Shown: positions 24,801 through 36,268, numbered from the stretch's first letter. The stretch: DNA of 64,000 bases from Pontederia crassipes (GCA_030549335.1 CM060196.1:25254501-25318500); one strand, 5' to 3'. The notes: generated by a model not told the origin, from the sequence alone. Made by a program: numbers and translations.

Positions 24801-27800
24801 CACCAGCGGTCACCCACCGACCTCGACCGCGCTCCGCACGGCAATCATCGCCGGATTGGGAGCGTCCCCGCCGTTCCATCTGAGCCAGGCATCCCGCGAT
24901 TCCTGGCTGCTCATCCCGGGCTCAGCTAGTCAGCGTGATGCTCTACTGACGACCCCCACGACCATCTCCCCGGACTCCCACATCCGATGGCGTTTGTGGA
25001 AGGAGACGGATGGCGCTGCTGCGGCAACACCGGCGAGGCGACGCTCCATCGATATCTGGGGGTTGCCATTCCACCTGCTTCGGCCGGAGGTGGTTGTGGC
25101 AGTGGCGAGCCAGTTCGGGAACACCCTCTCCCTCTCTCCCTGCGCTGGGGTCGCCGGACATCTCGACCGTCACTGCCGTCGTCGAACTGCGTCCAGACCT
25201 ACTCTGCGTCCCTGCGTCAGTCACTCTGTGTGCTGGAAACGTGAGCTATGGCCTCAAGCTGCACTGCTCAGGGGGCTCTACGTCGTGGGGCGGAGGTCGC
25301 AGCCGGCCAAGCGCCGCTGTCGCCGCGATCGTCAGCAGCAGGAGACGTGCAGAGCTGCCAGCCTGGCCGGTCGCGGGTCGCCAGAGCGGAGCATCACGGC
25401 CGTACCCCTACCCCTACCTCCCGTACAGTTTTTCAAAACCATCAAAACCAACCTGCCTCTGCTTCCAGCCTGGTGCAACCCAACCCACCTGACGACAAAC
25501 CCCATGGACCCGAACCTAACCACAGCTCTCATCAGCCCCACCTGAACCAGCCCCACCCACATCTCACTCGAGCCCAATCTGAACCCCAGCTGCAGACCAG
25601 GACGTGACCGGGCACACCTCTGGGCCGTCTCACCCCCCCCCCCCCCCCCCCCCCCCAACACCGACCTGACCTCCGCCACCCCCTGCTCCGACAGACCGCC
25701 GTCGCTCCTGCGCCGGACAACGTCACACCCCCCCTCTCCATCACTACCCCCCTTGCGTCCACCTCAGACACCACTAATCCTCCCCGGCCAACCATCGTCC
25801 CTCCATCAGCCACCGACCAAAAACAGCCGGAACCCCCGTCAGGCGGCGACTCCCAGTCACGTCAGCGCCTCGGTAGTCTCACAGTGCCCTGAGACTGTCG
25901 AAGCTGGCCCCCTGAGCACCGATGTGGTGAGACCGCCCCGCTATTATCGCCGCCGCCGCCGCCCCAGCTCTGGTACCGAGCAGCCGCCAGCGCCTCATCC
26001 ACCGGCCGGAACTCCGCCGTTGGCAACCAGCACCACTCAGACCTCGTCTTCGGCGGCTCCACCTGCGGAAGCGCATGCGGCCCAGGGTGAATGCCCCCTC
26101 GGGGACAGAGCGGAGGATGAGGTCCGCATGGTGGCGGGGGCAGCCGGATTCACGAAACTACACCGGCGACCTCGTCACCGATCAGAGATGGCAAGAAGGA
26201 TGTTCTTACACCGGCCGCTTCATCGGCTGCTGGCACACACCCGCACCGGTCTCAGGAGGAGAACGGCCTCGGGTTGTGACCCACCATCCCAGGGGGGTGT
26301 TACTGTTTCCTTATGAAGGTGCTGACATGGAACGTACGGGGTCTCGAGGATCCGGAGAGGCGCAGGATTCTGGGCTGTTACCTTAGGGAGTGGGAAGCGG
26401 ATGTTGTTCTCCTCCAGGAGACTAAGCTTTTGGAGTGCAACGCGGCAACGTGGGCCCCGATTGGGGGCACATGCATGTCCGAGCATCTCTCTCTTCCGGC
26501 AGTGGGTCACTCTGGCGGTTGTATCATTGGGTGGCGTGGCGACTTGTTCTCTTTGGTAGACTCTTGGACGGCCCGATTCTCGATGATAGCTCATTTCAGA
26601 CGCAGTGCTGACGGTTCCTCCTATCTCTTCTCCTACGTATATGGCCCTTGCTCAGGGTCCCTTCGGGCGACTCTATGGGAGGAACTATCGGCTGCCCGCC
26701 TCCACCTTTCGGACGGGCGATGGCTAATTGGGGGCGACTTCAATGTCACACTTGACATGGATGATCGCCCACCAGACGACAGGGGAGAGACCTTGGGGCC
26801 ATGGAGTTCAGAGATTTCATCGACTCTCAGTCGTTGTCCGACCTCCCGGCAACGAACTGCAGATTCACGTGGCGGAGCACGGCGGCATCCACTTCCAGAT
26901 CCCGACTCAATAGATTCCTTGGCTCGTTGGAGCTGGTGAAGGCTCATTAGCTTTCTGACGTACAGGCCATGGACCGTCCGTTCTCTGATCACACCCCCCT
27001 TCTATGGAGATCGGGAGATGGTCAGCCACTACGGTCCCTTTTTCGCTTTGAGCGCTCTTGGCTCTCGGAGGAGGGGTTCAGACAGGCGGTGGCTGAGCAC
27101 TGGCAGAGCGTAGCGGCTTCGGACTCTGCTGTGCGGACTCTTGCCGACAGGCTCCACAGCCTCAGGCATTTCCTTCAAGATCGCCGGAGACAGATCCGGG
27201 CGGTCCGGGAGGCGCGGAGGATTGAGGCACTGGAGATGATTGCACAGCTGGATCGAGAGGACTCCCGCCATCTCACAGAGGATGAGGTGGCTTTGCGTAG
27301 GCGGGCTCAGTCGACCATTCAGTTGGAGGACAGGTTGGTGGAGATCCAGTGGAGGCAGCGCTCCCGGTAGACTTGGCTTCAGGAGGGGGATGCCAACATT
27401 CGTTTTTTCCACCTATACGCGAGCTCACGGCGACGGGCAAACCGGATCGACCAGCTGGAGGTGATGGGCCAGAGGATCTCTGGCCAACAGCGCATCGGGA
27501 CCGCCATCGCCTCCTTCCATCGAGACTTCTCCAGATGGCCGGCGTGGAGATGGTCTCCCAGGGGTATTACTTGTCTTACTGATGATCAGTCTTCCATGTT
27601 AGTGCAGACCATCACTGAAGGGGAGGTCATTGACGCGCTCCACGACCTCAATGGTGAGGGGTCCTCCGGCCCCGACGGCTTCCCGGTTTTCTTCTACAGA
27701 GAGTTCTGGCCCGTGGTGAGGGAGGACGTCATAGCGGTGATCCAGGAGTTCTCCAGTGGGAACCGAGACTTCGAGCGCTTGAACTGGTTCCTACTCTTCA

Positions 27801-30800
27801 TGCTCCCCAAGCGTACGCCGGCGGACAAAGTGAAAGATTTTTGGTCGATTGCCTTATCCAACGCCATCTATCTCATAGTGGCTCGGGTATTGGCTAATCG
27901 GCTTCGGGAGGTGCTCCCCGACCTCATCCATCCTACGCAGTCGGCCTTCATACATGGCAAATCCATCACTGACAGCTATTCTGTGTCCTCGGAGATTCTA
28001 GCACAGTGGAGACGTACTAGCTGTCGGGCCTTTCTCTGGAAGGTCAATTTCTCAAAAGCTTACGATTCTCTTTCATGGTCTTTCCTCTGGTATTCCTTAC
28101 AGGTGAGAGGTTTCCCTGCCACCTGGATTGCTTGGATGAAGCGATGTATCACTATTGCTTCGTTCTCGGTCCTGGTCAATGAGTCGATGATCGGGGGTTG
28201 GGTGCAGTCACAGCGAGGTGTTCGACAGGGGTGTCCCCTCGCATCGATGCTTTTCACACTGGCGGTTCACGGCCTCGCCAGATGCACTCAGGAGGCTTGC
28301 CGGGCCGGCGTTGGTGCCTCTGCCACAGTATGCGGACGACACTGTCTTCTTCGTCGAGGGATCAGAGGATGAAGCCAGACGGGTGGCTATTTTGGTGGAG
28401 CTTTTTGGCATCACTTCAGGCCTTGAGATTAACCATGCCAAGTCATCCTTCATTCCTTTTGGCATGGTCACGGAGGAGGCCTCGTGCTGCGCGGCAGAGT
28501 TGCACACTCCTGTTGGGACCCTACCTATCACCTATTTGGGGCTCCCGTTATCGGATCGTCATATTGGCTCTTGGAGGTGGACCCCAGTCATTGAGCGGTT
28601 GGAGCGCTGTCTCTAGGGCTGGAGCTCTCGGCTCTTATCTAGCGGTGGTCGTCTTATTTTGTTTAGCTTAGTACTTTCATCACTCCCGATCTACTTCATG
28701 TCAAGATGCCTGCACAGGTATTATCACGGATTGATTCTTTGAGGTGCAGGTTCTTCTGGCAGGGATGCAGCCCTGCCCGTCAGGTTCACCTCGTTGCTTG
28801 GAGCAGCCTATGTAGGCCCACCTCACAAGGAGGATTGGGCATTCGGGATTTTCGCTGCACTAACTGTGCACTCCTTGCCTACGGGTGGGTCGCATTATGG
28901 GGCCCGACGACAGCCTATGGAGGGAGGTGTTCTTCACATGCTATGGCCGCGACCTTTCATGGGACTCTAGGCCCACCATACCCCGTGGTGCTTCATCATT
29001 CTGGAGGGGTGTGGTGGCCCTCTTCCCGCATGTGCGGCCTTTCATGACCCCATCACTCGGCTCCGGGGTGGCGTTCTTTTTTTGGCGACACGACTGGCTC
29101 CCAGGGGGTCCACTTGCTGATTCCTTCCCTCGGTTATTGGCTCTAGTGGCACACCCGGATGCGTCTGTTGCTGAGTGCTGGTCTGAGATGGGCGTCTCAG
29201 GGAGCGGCTCTTGGACTCCCCTTTTCAGGTCTCCTCTCTCGGCACGCAGTCTCTATCTTCACTTTCTTCCGGCCACCACGGACTCAGCAGACTTCAGAGC
29301 GGATTGCAGACTCGTTTGCCGCTGAAAGTCAAGATTTTTGCTTGGCTCCTACGGCATGAGCGGATCCTTTCTAGAGTCTATAGGGCGCGATGGGCGCGAT
29401 GGGCGCCGCATGCGGATACCTCCTGTGTTATGTGTGGGGAGGCGGAGGAGGAACTCATGCATCTTTTCTTCAGCTGCCGGGTGTCCCGCAAGATATGGTC
29501 TCGGACGAGCATTACAGGTGGCATTCCCCCAGTGGCGGTAGACTTTTGGCAGGGCATGAGGAGGCTTGGCAGACAGGGATCCGATTGGAGACTTCCTGTG
29601 GCGACTTTTCTGGCCGGTGCCTGGGCCATCTGGCTCCAGCGCAACCGTGTCATTTTTTGTGGGGAGAGATGTCAGGCGGACAATATTGTACATCACATGT
29701 GTCATCTTCTACGGGAGTGGGGTTTTGGTTAGCATATTTTTGCCGCTCTCCACTAGAGAGCGTTTCACTTGTATATGATGTTTCTTTTTGGTGATATATA
29801 ATATACATGGATGACACCTAACTGGTGGTCATCCTTTCTCTTCTAAAAAAAAAACAATTCCCTATTTTCTTCTAGAAAAGATTCCTTATTTTAATTGCTT
29901 ATTCTTGTGTTTTTTATTTCTTGGAAGAAGTACAGCTCACGGGCTTGAACCATTTAAGGAACATATTTGGCCTAGGAAAACGTGAGGCTGAAACAATTAT
30001 GCAAGATGTTACCTCAAAGGTCTATCGGAAGCAGCTTCAGCAAGCTTTTGCTGGTGGGGATTTGGAAGCAGCTCCCAGCAAAGCCGCTTTTCTTGAAAAT
30101 CTTTGTGCCGAATTGCACTTTGATCCAGATAAGGCTAAGAGGATGCATGAAGGTAATTTCCCTCGACAACATACTAGTATCATTACTGTTATTCTTCTTA
30201 TTATTAGCATAATGATGGCTAACACTTTCTTCCCACTTTCATTGTGCTATCCCTGTCAAATGACTTACACTTTCTTCCCACTTTCATTATCCCTGTCAAA
30301 ACTTTACATTGTACTATCAACAATCCTCCTCGTAAACTTGGAGACCTCTTTTTTTTTTCTTTGTGACTATGGTTTTTAAAATATAACCCCAACATCTTAG
30401 AGAAGGTTTCCCTTTTCTTAATGGATACACATTGGATGTAAGACATAGCACTATCCTAATATATGATTGAATGGTAATGGAAATAAGCTAGGAATATATA
30501 TTGTTAAACAATTTCAATTTTTAATTTATTGGTATACTAGCATTCTGTGCTATTATTTTGCTCACAGTTTTGCTGATGATCCCCAGTAGAAACTAATGGA
30601 CATATGTGGTTTATGGAGAGGGTTGAAAGAGCAGATGATAGATGCCAAAGATGTAATGCTTAGAGGGTGAAGAAGAGGGAATAAAGGATTCACAGAAGCA
30701 AAAGGGCTTGGGAAGAAAGGGGACCCAAATGTTCTTTGTTTTGAGAGTAAGGGGACCCAAATGTTGTGGGGATTTAAATGAGGATTTTACCTTTTTTCCC

Positions 30801-33586
30801 CCTTTATTGATCAATTTTTTTGACAATGTCAAGTGCCATCTTCTTGATTGTTTTCTTTGAATCTGATATGGATCCCCTTGTTTATGTTTCACATTATCCC
30901 TTGTCTTGCTGGAAAAATGTTCGATGATGACCGATGGAGTGTTCTTTTCTATACGACGACATCATGGGTTGTCACAAATATGAATGTCATGGTGGCCTGT
31001 GGGTGTTTTTTTGGTGTGTGTGTGGGGTGGGGGGTGGGGGGAGTGTTGTTGTAGAGGATAGTTTGGAGATTTTTTGCTCCATTTGTGGGTTTATGCATAT
31101 CAAAGCCTTACGACTTCAACATCGAAACTGAGTGGAACAATGGGAATCAGACATGAGATAATTTTTGTTAAGTTTAAATCCGAAAACCCACATTGTGCTT
31201 ATTTGGCCCTTTTCCAAATGAACTTGCAGAAATTTACAGACAGAAGCTTCAGCAGTCTGTAGAAGACGGAGAATTGAGCGAGGAGGAAGTTGCAGCCTTA
31301 CAGCGTCTCAGAATTTTCCTGTGCATCCACCAGGAAACTGTTGATGCAGCGCATGCTGATATTTGTGGTCGTTTGTTTGAGAAGGTAAGTATAAGGTTCG
31401 TGATATTCTTTGATGCATCTTATCCCCTAGTTGCTTACTTTTGCATATCTTTTCCTGTGTGCCTTGGAGTTAAATTTGCATCTATTGCTTACACATGGAA
31501 CACATAGTTGCACTTTATAAAAAAGTTAATGGTAACAAAAATCTATTATGGTTTTAATGAATATCAAATTGTTTGATCTCTATATCAGAAAATGAACATT
31601 TTCTGATATGAATAAGAAATATGTGGAACTCTTTTTGGCTCCACATGTATGAAACACCATTAATCAAAAGATTAATAATTTGAGATGTCTTTACAAAAGT
31701 AAATCCCACCTTAATTTAATAGTTAACTTATATCTCAATCATTGATGTTAAGATCAAGGGTGTTTCATATGTGTGGAGCAAGAAATGCTCAACATAATTC
31801 TTAATCTTTTTTCTGATATAATGTTGTTACTGATTGATATAATGTTTTATAGGTTGTTAAGGATGCAATTGCATCTGGTGTGGAGGGATATGATGCTGAA
31901 GTTAGAACTGGTGTAAGAAAGGCTTCCCAAGGCTTGCGGCTCACACACGAAGCTGCAATGGCCATTGCTAGCAAAGCAGTATGTAATTTCTCATGTAGTG
32001 GCACTTGATTTATCTATAACAAGTGTCTTGTTTTCTCCTCGCTGTTATTGTATTATGTTTTCATTCTAGTCGTTGCACTCATCTTCTCACTGTTAACTGT
32101 CATTTTCAGGTTCGTAGAGTGTTCTTGACATATATACAACGAGCCAAGGGGGCAGGCAACCGCACTGAAGCTGCAAAGGAGTTGAAAAAAATGATAGCAT
32201 TCAATACATTAGTTGCCACTGAATTGGTAGCTGACATTAAAGGAGAAGCAATCACTTCAGAAGAACCTGCTAAGGAGGAACCTAAGCAGACAGATGATGA
32301 AGATGATTGGGAGTCCTTGCAAACTTTGAGAAAAACGAGACCAAGCAAAGATCTTGAAGCAAAGTTGGGCAAGCCAGCTCAGACTGAAATTACCCTCAAG
32401 GATGACCTCCCTGAAAGGGATAGAGCTGACCTTTACAGGACGTACTTACTCTTTTGTATAACAGGGGAGGTGACTACAGTTCCTTTTGGAGCTCAAATCA
32501 CTACAAAGAAAGACAACTCAGAATTTTTATTACTAAACCAGCTTGGAGCGATACTTGGGATGACTGGTAAAGAGATAGTAGATGTCCATCGCACTTTTGC
32601 TGAACAAGCATTCATGAAACAAGCTGAGGTGATTCTAGCTGATGGCCAGTTAACAAAAGCGAGAATTGATCAACTGAATGAGGTCCAGAAACAAGTGGGC
32701 TTGCCTGCTGAATATGCTCAAAAAGTTATTAAGAATATAACTACAACAAAGATGTCCGCTGCAATTGAAACAGCTGTCAATCAAGGAAGGATAGGCATAC
32801 AACAGGTCCGAGAATTGAAAGAAGCAGACGTGGATCTAGACAGCATGATCTCAGAACGCTTACGTGAAAATCTTTTTAGGAAAACAGTGGAAGAGCTTTT
32901 CTCATCTGGCACAGGCACATTTGATGAAATAGAAGTATATGAAAAGATACCATTAGATCTTAGCATAAATGCAGAGAAGGCAAAGGTGGTGGTTGAGGAG
33001 CTTGCCAAGACCAGGTTGTCTAACTCCTTGGTTCAAGCTGTGGCACAACTGCGGCAGCGGAATAAAGATGGAGTGGTAAGAAGTTGAATTACATATTGAA
33101 ATTAAGATGACTTGAATCCACGTATAGTTTATGATGGAAAATAAGGAATAAGAGACAATTTATCAATTCCAAGATTCATTTCCATTTCGCCCTGTTGAAA
33201 GAATGAGAATTCTGCATCTAAAGTCTAGATTGTGCCCCGTTACTACACTAAGAAATTTTGTTGTTTCCACCCATCCCAAACCAACAGCAACTTATGGTCT
33301 TTTTGTTTGAACTCTAACCAATCTTCCATAATGTTTGCAGGTTGCCTCCCTTAATGACATGCTTGCCTGTGACATGGCTGTTCCTGCACAACCTCTCTCA
33401 TGGTCCTCACAGGAAGAGCTTGCTGACTTGTATTGTGTATACCTGAAGAGTATTCCAAAGCCAGAAAAGCTTTCCCGGTTGCAGTACTTGCTCGACATCA
33501 ATGACTCCACAGCTTCTCTACTTCGGGACAATGCTGCACGGGGCGCGCTGCCTATCGAAGATGATGAAGAAAAGTTTGATTTTTAG
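12840..33586 (+). CDS. TIC110: TIC110, chloroplast inner-envelope protein import translocon subunit
   Basis: Encodes the large Tic110 protein, which in plants spans the chloroplast inner envelope, exposes a long helical domain to the stroma, receives precursors emerging from the TOC/TIC complexes and recruits stromal chaperones. My model has 15 GT-AG exons: 12,840-13,429; 13,630-13,689; 15,865-15,988; 16,080-16,148; 16,247-16,345; 21,268-21,334; 22,024-22,088; 22,849-22,943; 23,581-23,708; 23,787-23,887; 29,936-30,152; 31,230-31,384; 31,853-31,978; 32,110-33,075; 33,341-33,586. The sum is 3,108 nt, 1,035 residues plus stop, close to the roughly 1,016 of Arabidopsis Tic110. Residues 1 to about 60 are Ser/Arg/Pro-rich (transit peptide). 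Two hydrophobic helices lie near 114-133 and 141-161, then a long soluble helical region with an acidic patch near 695. Family words include LGKREAE, FGAQITTK and SRLSNSLVQAVA. No frame break was found. Introns 2, 5 and 10 are swollen by transposons. Confidence 0.95.
14166..14876. mobile_element. hAT-like element in TIC110 intron 2
   Basis: Flanked by a perfect 8-bp TSD, ttattgat, at 14,158-14,165 and 14,877-14,884. The ends are imperfect inverted repeats: CATGGGCATACCTACG at the left and, reading inward from the right, CAGGGGCGGACCTAGG (12 of 16 match). Length is 711 bp with an AT-rich interior and no transposase, so it is a non-autonomous hAT element. It lies well away from both splice sites of the intron. 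Confidence 0.75.
14877..15864. other. Remainder of TIC110 intron 2
   Basis: Non-coding. A moderately GC-rich patch at about 14,940-15,260 contrasts with AT-rich surroundings and could be an unrecognised transposon or gene fragment; I find no termini. The intron ends with a clear acceptor at 15,861-15,864. Confidence 0.4.
16375..16556 (-). mobile_element. 182-bp internally deleted RTE LINE (SINE-sized), intron 5
   Basis: Carries both ends of the full RTE element found downstream (17,271-20,449) with everything between removed. On the - strand it starts with the RTE 5' end (ggcggag complement near 16,555), runs through the start region of the RTE ORF, then jumps straight to the last codons, the stop and the TTG-rich 3' tail. 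It is flanked by a perfect 21-bp TSD (16,354-16,374 and 16,557-16,577), so it transposed in this short form. The join keeps frame, MDQR fused to AEWRRMIHVADPT. The left TSD begins 8 nt after the exon-5 splice donor. Confidence 0.9.
16995..17175 (+). mobile_element. tRNA-derived SINE in TIC110 intron 5
   Basis: About 181 bp, flanked by a perfect 14-bp TSD, aaatatttaaatta, at 16,981-16,994 and 17,176-17,189, with a short A-rich tail. It contains an RNA polymerase III box-B match (gttcgaaac, 17,042-17,050, consensus GWTCRANNC) and an upstream box-A-like taggtcaagtgg (17,006-17,017), as expected for a tRNA-headed SINE. The body after box B is not tRNA-like. I do not assign a named SINE family. 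Confidence 0.8.
17271..20449 (-). mobile_element. Near-complete RTE-clade LINE, antisense in TIC110 intron 5
   Basis: A 3,179-bp non-LTR retrotransposon bounded by a perfect 19-bp TSD, taatgtttattttattcca (17,252-17,270 and 20,450-20,468). Reading on the - strand it has a short leader, one long ORF and a 3' end of TTG repeats instead of poly(A), which is typical of plant RTE elements. A single ORF carrying endonuclease then reverse transcriptase, with no separate ORF1, also fits RTE. It sits antisense to TIC110. An internally deleted sibling lies at 16,375-16,556 and a 34-bp 3'-tail relative broke the DUF639 gene at 48,467. Confidence 0.92.
17299..20358 (-). pseudogene. RTE endonuclease/reverse transcriptase ORF with one nonsense codon
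   Basis: The ORF from the ATG at 20,358 to the stop at 17,299 is in one frame over 1,020 codons, interrupted only by a TGA at 18,499-18,501 (a tryptophan codon would differ by one base). The N-terminal half is an apurinic-type endonuclease (SWNIGTLNGK, LCLQETRW, GGDLNGHVG). The C-terminal half is the reverse transcriptase (GPDGIPIEVWK, FMPGRSTTEAI, FIDLEKAYDRVPR, LFADDIVLL with the catalytic ADD). The stop falls between the RT N-terminal region and its palm, so this copy should not make full-length enzyme. The lack of other lesions suggests a young insertion. Confidence 0.9.
20831..21097 (+). mobile_element. 5'-truncated L1-type LINE fragment, TIC110 intron 5
   Basis: Flanked by the 15-bp TSD aagacaaagctctct (20,816-20,830 and 21,098-21,112) and ending in poly(A). 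The first about 140 bp encode the C-terminal end of an L1 ORF2 (FLAGAWAIWLQRNRVIFGGE), closely matching 29,600-29,730 of the large L1 in intron 10. The shared 3' UTR follows. It is a dead-on-arrival 5' truncation of the same L1 family. Confidence 0.88.
21098..24351. other. TIC110 exons 6-10 and ordinary introns
   Basis: Outside exons 6 to 10 this stretch is AT-rich intron sequence with no element I can delimit. Intron 7 (22,089-22,848) and intron 8 (22,944-23,580) hold no recognisable insertion. Confidence 0.5.
24540..25610 (+). pseudogene. L1 ORF1 (gag-like) remnant
   Basis: Plant L1 ORF1 proteins are RNA-binding and carry CCHC knuckles. Here 24,570-24,660 reads HFARDCSAPVRCLRCGG and, after a one-base frame change, a second Cys of a knuckle. 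From 24,685 a 286-codon frame runs through a region with SIDIWGLPFHL, like the conserved central part of plant L1 ORF1. Pro-rich sequence follows. The frame changes argue that the copy is decayed. Confidence 0.6.
25633..25656 (+). repeat. Homopolymer C run (24 bases)
   Basis: Uninterrupted run of 24 C residues between the two ORF regions of the intron-10 L1. Such runs are error-prone in assembly, so its exact length is doubtful. Confidence 0.85.
26313..29730 (+). pseudogene. L1 ORF2: endonuclease, reverse transcriptase, zinc finger (broken)
   Basis: From the ATG at 26,313 the order is as in plant L1: an apurinic endonuclease (LTWNVRGLED, LLQETKL, GGDFNVTLD), then reverse transcriptase (GPDGFPVFFYREFW, LPDLIHPTQSAFI, RGVRQGCPLAS, YADDTVFF) and a C-terminal zf-RVT finger (CVMCGEAEEELMHLFFSC, about 29,420-29,475). 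The frame changes several times: near 26,800, at a TAG at 27,368, between the RGVRQGCP motif and YADD near 28,300, at a TAG at 28,614, and again near 29,050 and 29,330. It cannot encode a working protein. Its 3' end matches the truncated copy at 20,831-21,097. Confidence 0.88.
31013..31046 (+). other. G-rich tract in TIC110 intron 11
   Basis: A GTGTGTGTGGGG run passing into GGGG-T-GGGGGG-T-GGGGGG. Four or more G-runs with one-base loops fit a G-quadruplex on the coding (RNA-like) strand. Possibly structural or chance; no function is claimed. Confidence 0.5.
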
Positions 33587-33835
33587 AGCTTTAGCTACTA
33601 GACGGCTTTAGATTTATTTGGAGAGTCCAAACGACAGCAAATTTTGATACCTAGGTTCTTATGTTGTTCCCACCACCATTATATTTGGCCTGTTTAAAAT
33701 TGTTGTATAGTTGCATTTGTCCTGTTATTGCAATTATTTCCTGTGCATCTGGCAATGGAAACTAAAAATAATAATTATGGGCCTCAGGTTTGCTTTCTGG
33801 TGATTCTGAAATTGTATATTTGCATGCATCGCATG
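33587..33835 (+). other. TIC110 3' UTR and downstream
   Basis: Starts after the TAG stop and contains T-rich stretches and AATAATAA-like words (about 33,765-33,778) that could serve as plant polyadenylation signals. The Ty3/gypsy element begins at 33,836, only about 250 bp past the stop. Confidence 0.5.
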
Positions 33836-36265
33836 TGTAACGGATGCAATCTCTTCATAGGGAAATCAATGGAAAAATCAAAGTAATTAATGGAAATCAA
33901 TTCAAAATTGATTTGGAATTTGAATCGAATTCGAAAAAAAAGGAAAACGTCGGATATGGCAACGACAAACAGGGGAGGTAAATCCTCCCTTGATTCACGC
34001 CCCACGCTTTGGTCGGCCGATGCTATAAAGAGGGTGTAGGGGAGCGCCCTGCGACCCCTTCAACGCCTTAGCTAGCTGTCGCCGCTTCCTCTTCCTCTTC
34101 CTTCGAATCGGCGATCGACGCACTCACGTTTGAGCGGCAGAACGAAGCAGAGCACGCACGCAAGCCAAACAACGATCTTCGACACGCAGTGACCCTCCCT
34201 CGACGTATGCAAGGGCTAGGCGAATCCTTCCAGTTGACGTAGGACGACCGACGACGAGCATTTCGTCGGAAAACTTCAATAGTCGAATCAAGAAGGTACC
34301 TTAGTGTTTGAAATCCCTAGACGAAGAAATATGAATTATTTGATGGTAAGATTGATCCATTATGATTCTGAAGTAGTTAGCTGTATTTTTCGTATACATG
34401 TTATTGAGAATTAATGGCCGGAAGGCAGCCGGAATCGAGAAAGATGACCGACGACCCTATTTTATAGCAGGGGCCGGTCGACCGATTCAAAGAACGGTCG
34501 ACCGATCCTACAATGATATCATAGCACTTTTCTTTTAATCGGTCGGCCGATTCCACTAGATCGGTCGACTGGACTATTGTTACCTGACGCTCACGGGCGA
34601 TCGACCAACCCTTTGAGCAATCGACCGATCCAGCCCATGTCGCCTTCCACAATCATCAAATCGATCAACCGGCCACATGTGCACGGTCGACCGATCCGAC
34701 GAACCTCAGACAGAGAAGAAGATCGACCGATCCAAGAGGACCGATCGACCGGTATGCTAGAATGGTCGACTGGTTTCACAATGGACGGTCAACCGGTTCA
34801 AGTCCACCAGGTCGGTTCGACTGAACCTAGAGGAACGGCCGACCGATTTAGACAGTGAATTAATTCTAACTTTAAATCATAATATGAGACTCTAACCAGT
34901 TCACCTATATTGGTTGAGTTCTATTGTACAGATATTAACTCCCAGTGTGGTCCTGAATCATAGATTTCATAATAACCAAAGATAAATAAAGTAAAGATAA
35001 AGATATGGGATTGCTATGTGCATCCCCCAAAGTATGCAAAGATCAGAGTTAAAGTGCAGAGAGGAGCAGGTAGTTAGCTGAGGAGACAACGAAGCTACTG
35101 GTCTTCAATGATCACTGTTCCTGAGATTTCAGGTCTTCTCTCACTTGTATCTCGAATGAAGGATGATGCAATGGTCACACTCCTTTCTTCAGAAATTATA
35201 GTATTGAGCCAGAGGGACAGGTAGCTAACTGAGGAGACAGTGAACTTACAAGTTTCTTAATTGACCACTGTTCTTGTGATGTGGGTTCTCTCTCACCTAC
35301 ATTCCGAATTGGGTGAGGCATTAACACCCACCCCTTTTCCTTTTTGGGCTTACTGGCTTCAGAGATTCAAAGAGGCACATCTGACATCCCAACTAATAAG
35401 TCGAGCTCGCATATGACAACTAACTTTAAGGACATTATAGTAATGTAAAAGACGTAGTGTAACTCACAGTAAAATAATATAAAGCAGAGTACTGTAAAGT
35501 AAAGCATAGAGTATGATAAAGTAAAGTATGATATAGTATAGAATATGGTACAGTAAAGCATGGTACACAAAATGATAATGCAGAGTAAAGACAAAGTATA
35601 GTCATAATAAAGAATAAAGCACAAATATTGATATTGTCAAGGAATGATGTACTGATCTATTATAGTCAATGCATAGAAATCAGAGTACAGTATTGTTCAT
35701 CATTGATATATTGATTACATGATTATCATTGATCCTTATTTCACCGTCTATTTGCTATTGTACTGGGCTTTTTGCTCACGGGTATTCGATTCCCCTGCAA
35801 TGGAATTTTGCAGGTGAGAATGCTAACTGACGAGGTGTTGGATGGCACAGAGCTTGGAGAATGCTGCACATGACTGATATTCTGCTTCAAGCTTTTATTG
35901 CTATATCTAGTTCAAGTTATTGAATCTGTTTAGGGACATCATGTTTTCCGCTCATCGAACTTCTTTCTCACATGTTGAACTTGATGCATTTTCGCACTTT
36001 GCTATAAGTTATGTTAACCACCTTCCGACTTGATATTTAACGTTTGAACTTTCGCATTATAGACTATATAAATTATCAAATGTTTCTTGACATTCCACCG
36101 TTTGAACTTCTACATTAAAGTCTTTGATTATATTTAGTATTATATTGATGCCACGTATGTCATTTTATTGAATGGTCTTGGTCAATATTGTAGTAGGCAG
36201 TGTAGCGCTCTCGGGGTTAACCTAACTGCCTACGTGACAGGAGGAGCAATTTTGGGGGCGTTATA
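33836..36265 (+). repeat. Left (5') LTR, about 2.43 kb
   Basis: Begins TGTAACGGATGC and ends GGGGGCGTTATA, aligning with the right LTR (TGTAACAGATGC...GGCGTTACA). It contains a GTCGAC-rich array (34,465-34,855) and, at about 35,021-35,376, a segment with two diverged tandem units (each with caggtag.tagctgaggagaca-like sequence) that the right LTR lacks. That segment also occurs in the inverted LTR at 53 kb, so the right LTR lost it. Confidence 0.9.
34465..34855. repeat. GGTCGACC palindrome array in left LTR
   Basis: About a dozen to fifteen irregularly spaced copies of an imperfect palindrome with core GGTCGACCGAT. Five retain an exact GTCGAC; the others differ mostly by C-to-T or G-to-A changes at the CpG positions (for example GGTCAACC, GATCGACC). 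Spacing is roughly 20-40 bp. Function unknown. Confidence 0.85.
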
Positions 36266-36268
36266 GTT

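Larger units (their letters stand above)
24352..29854 (+). mobile_element. L1-clade LINE, sense orientation in TIC110 intron 10
   Basis: About 5.5 kb of GC-rich sequence abruptly replaces AT-rich intron at 24,352 and ends in a 10-base poly(A) at 29,845-29,854. It carries an ORF1 region with a zinc-knuckle relic, a long spacer with a 24-base C run, and an ORF2 region with endonuclease, reverse transcriptase and a C-terminal zinc finger, all sense to TIC110. I could not find a convincing TSD, so the left boundary is approximate. The exon-11 acceptor lies about 80 bp past the poly(A), so the intron's original 3' end survives. Confidence 0.85.

Noticed and set aside
24300-29890. TSD for the intron-10 L1
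   Set aside because: I compared sequence before 24,352 with sequence after the poly(A) at 29,854 and found only short T-rich similarity, not a direct repeat.
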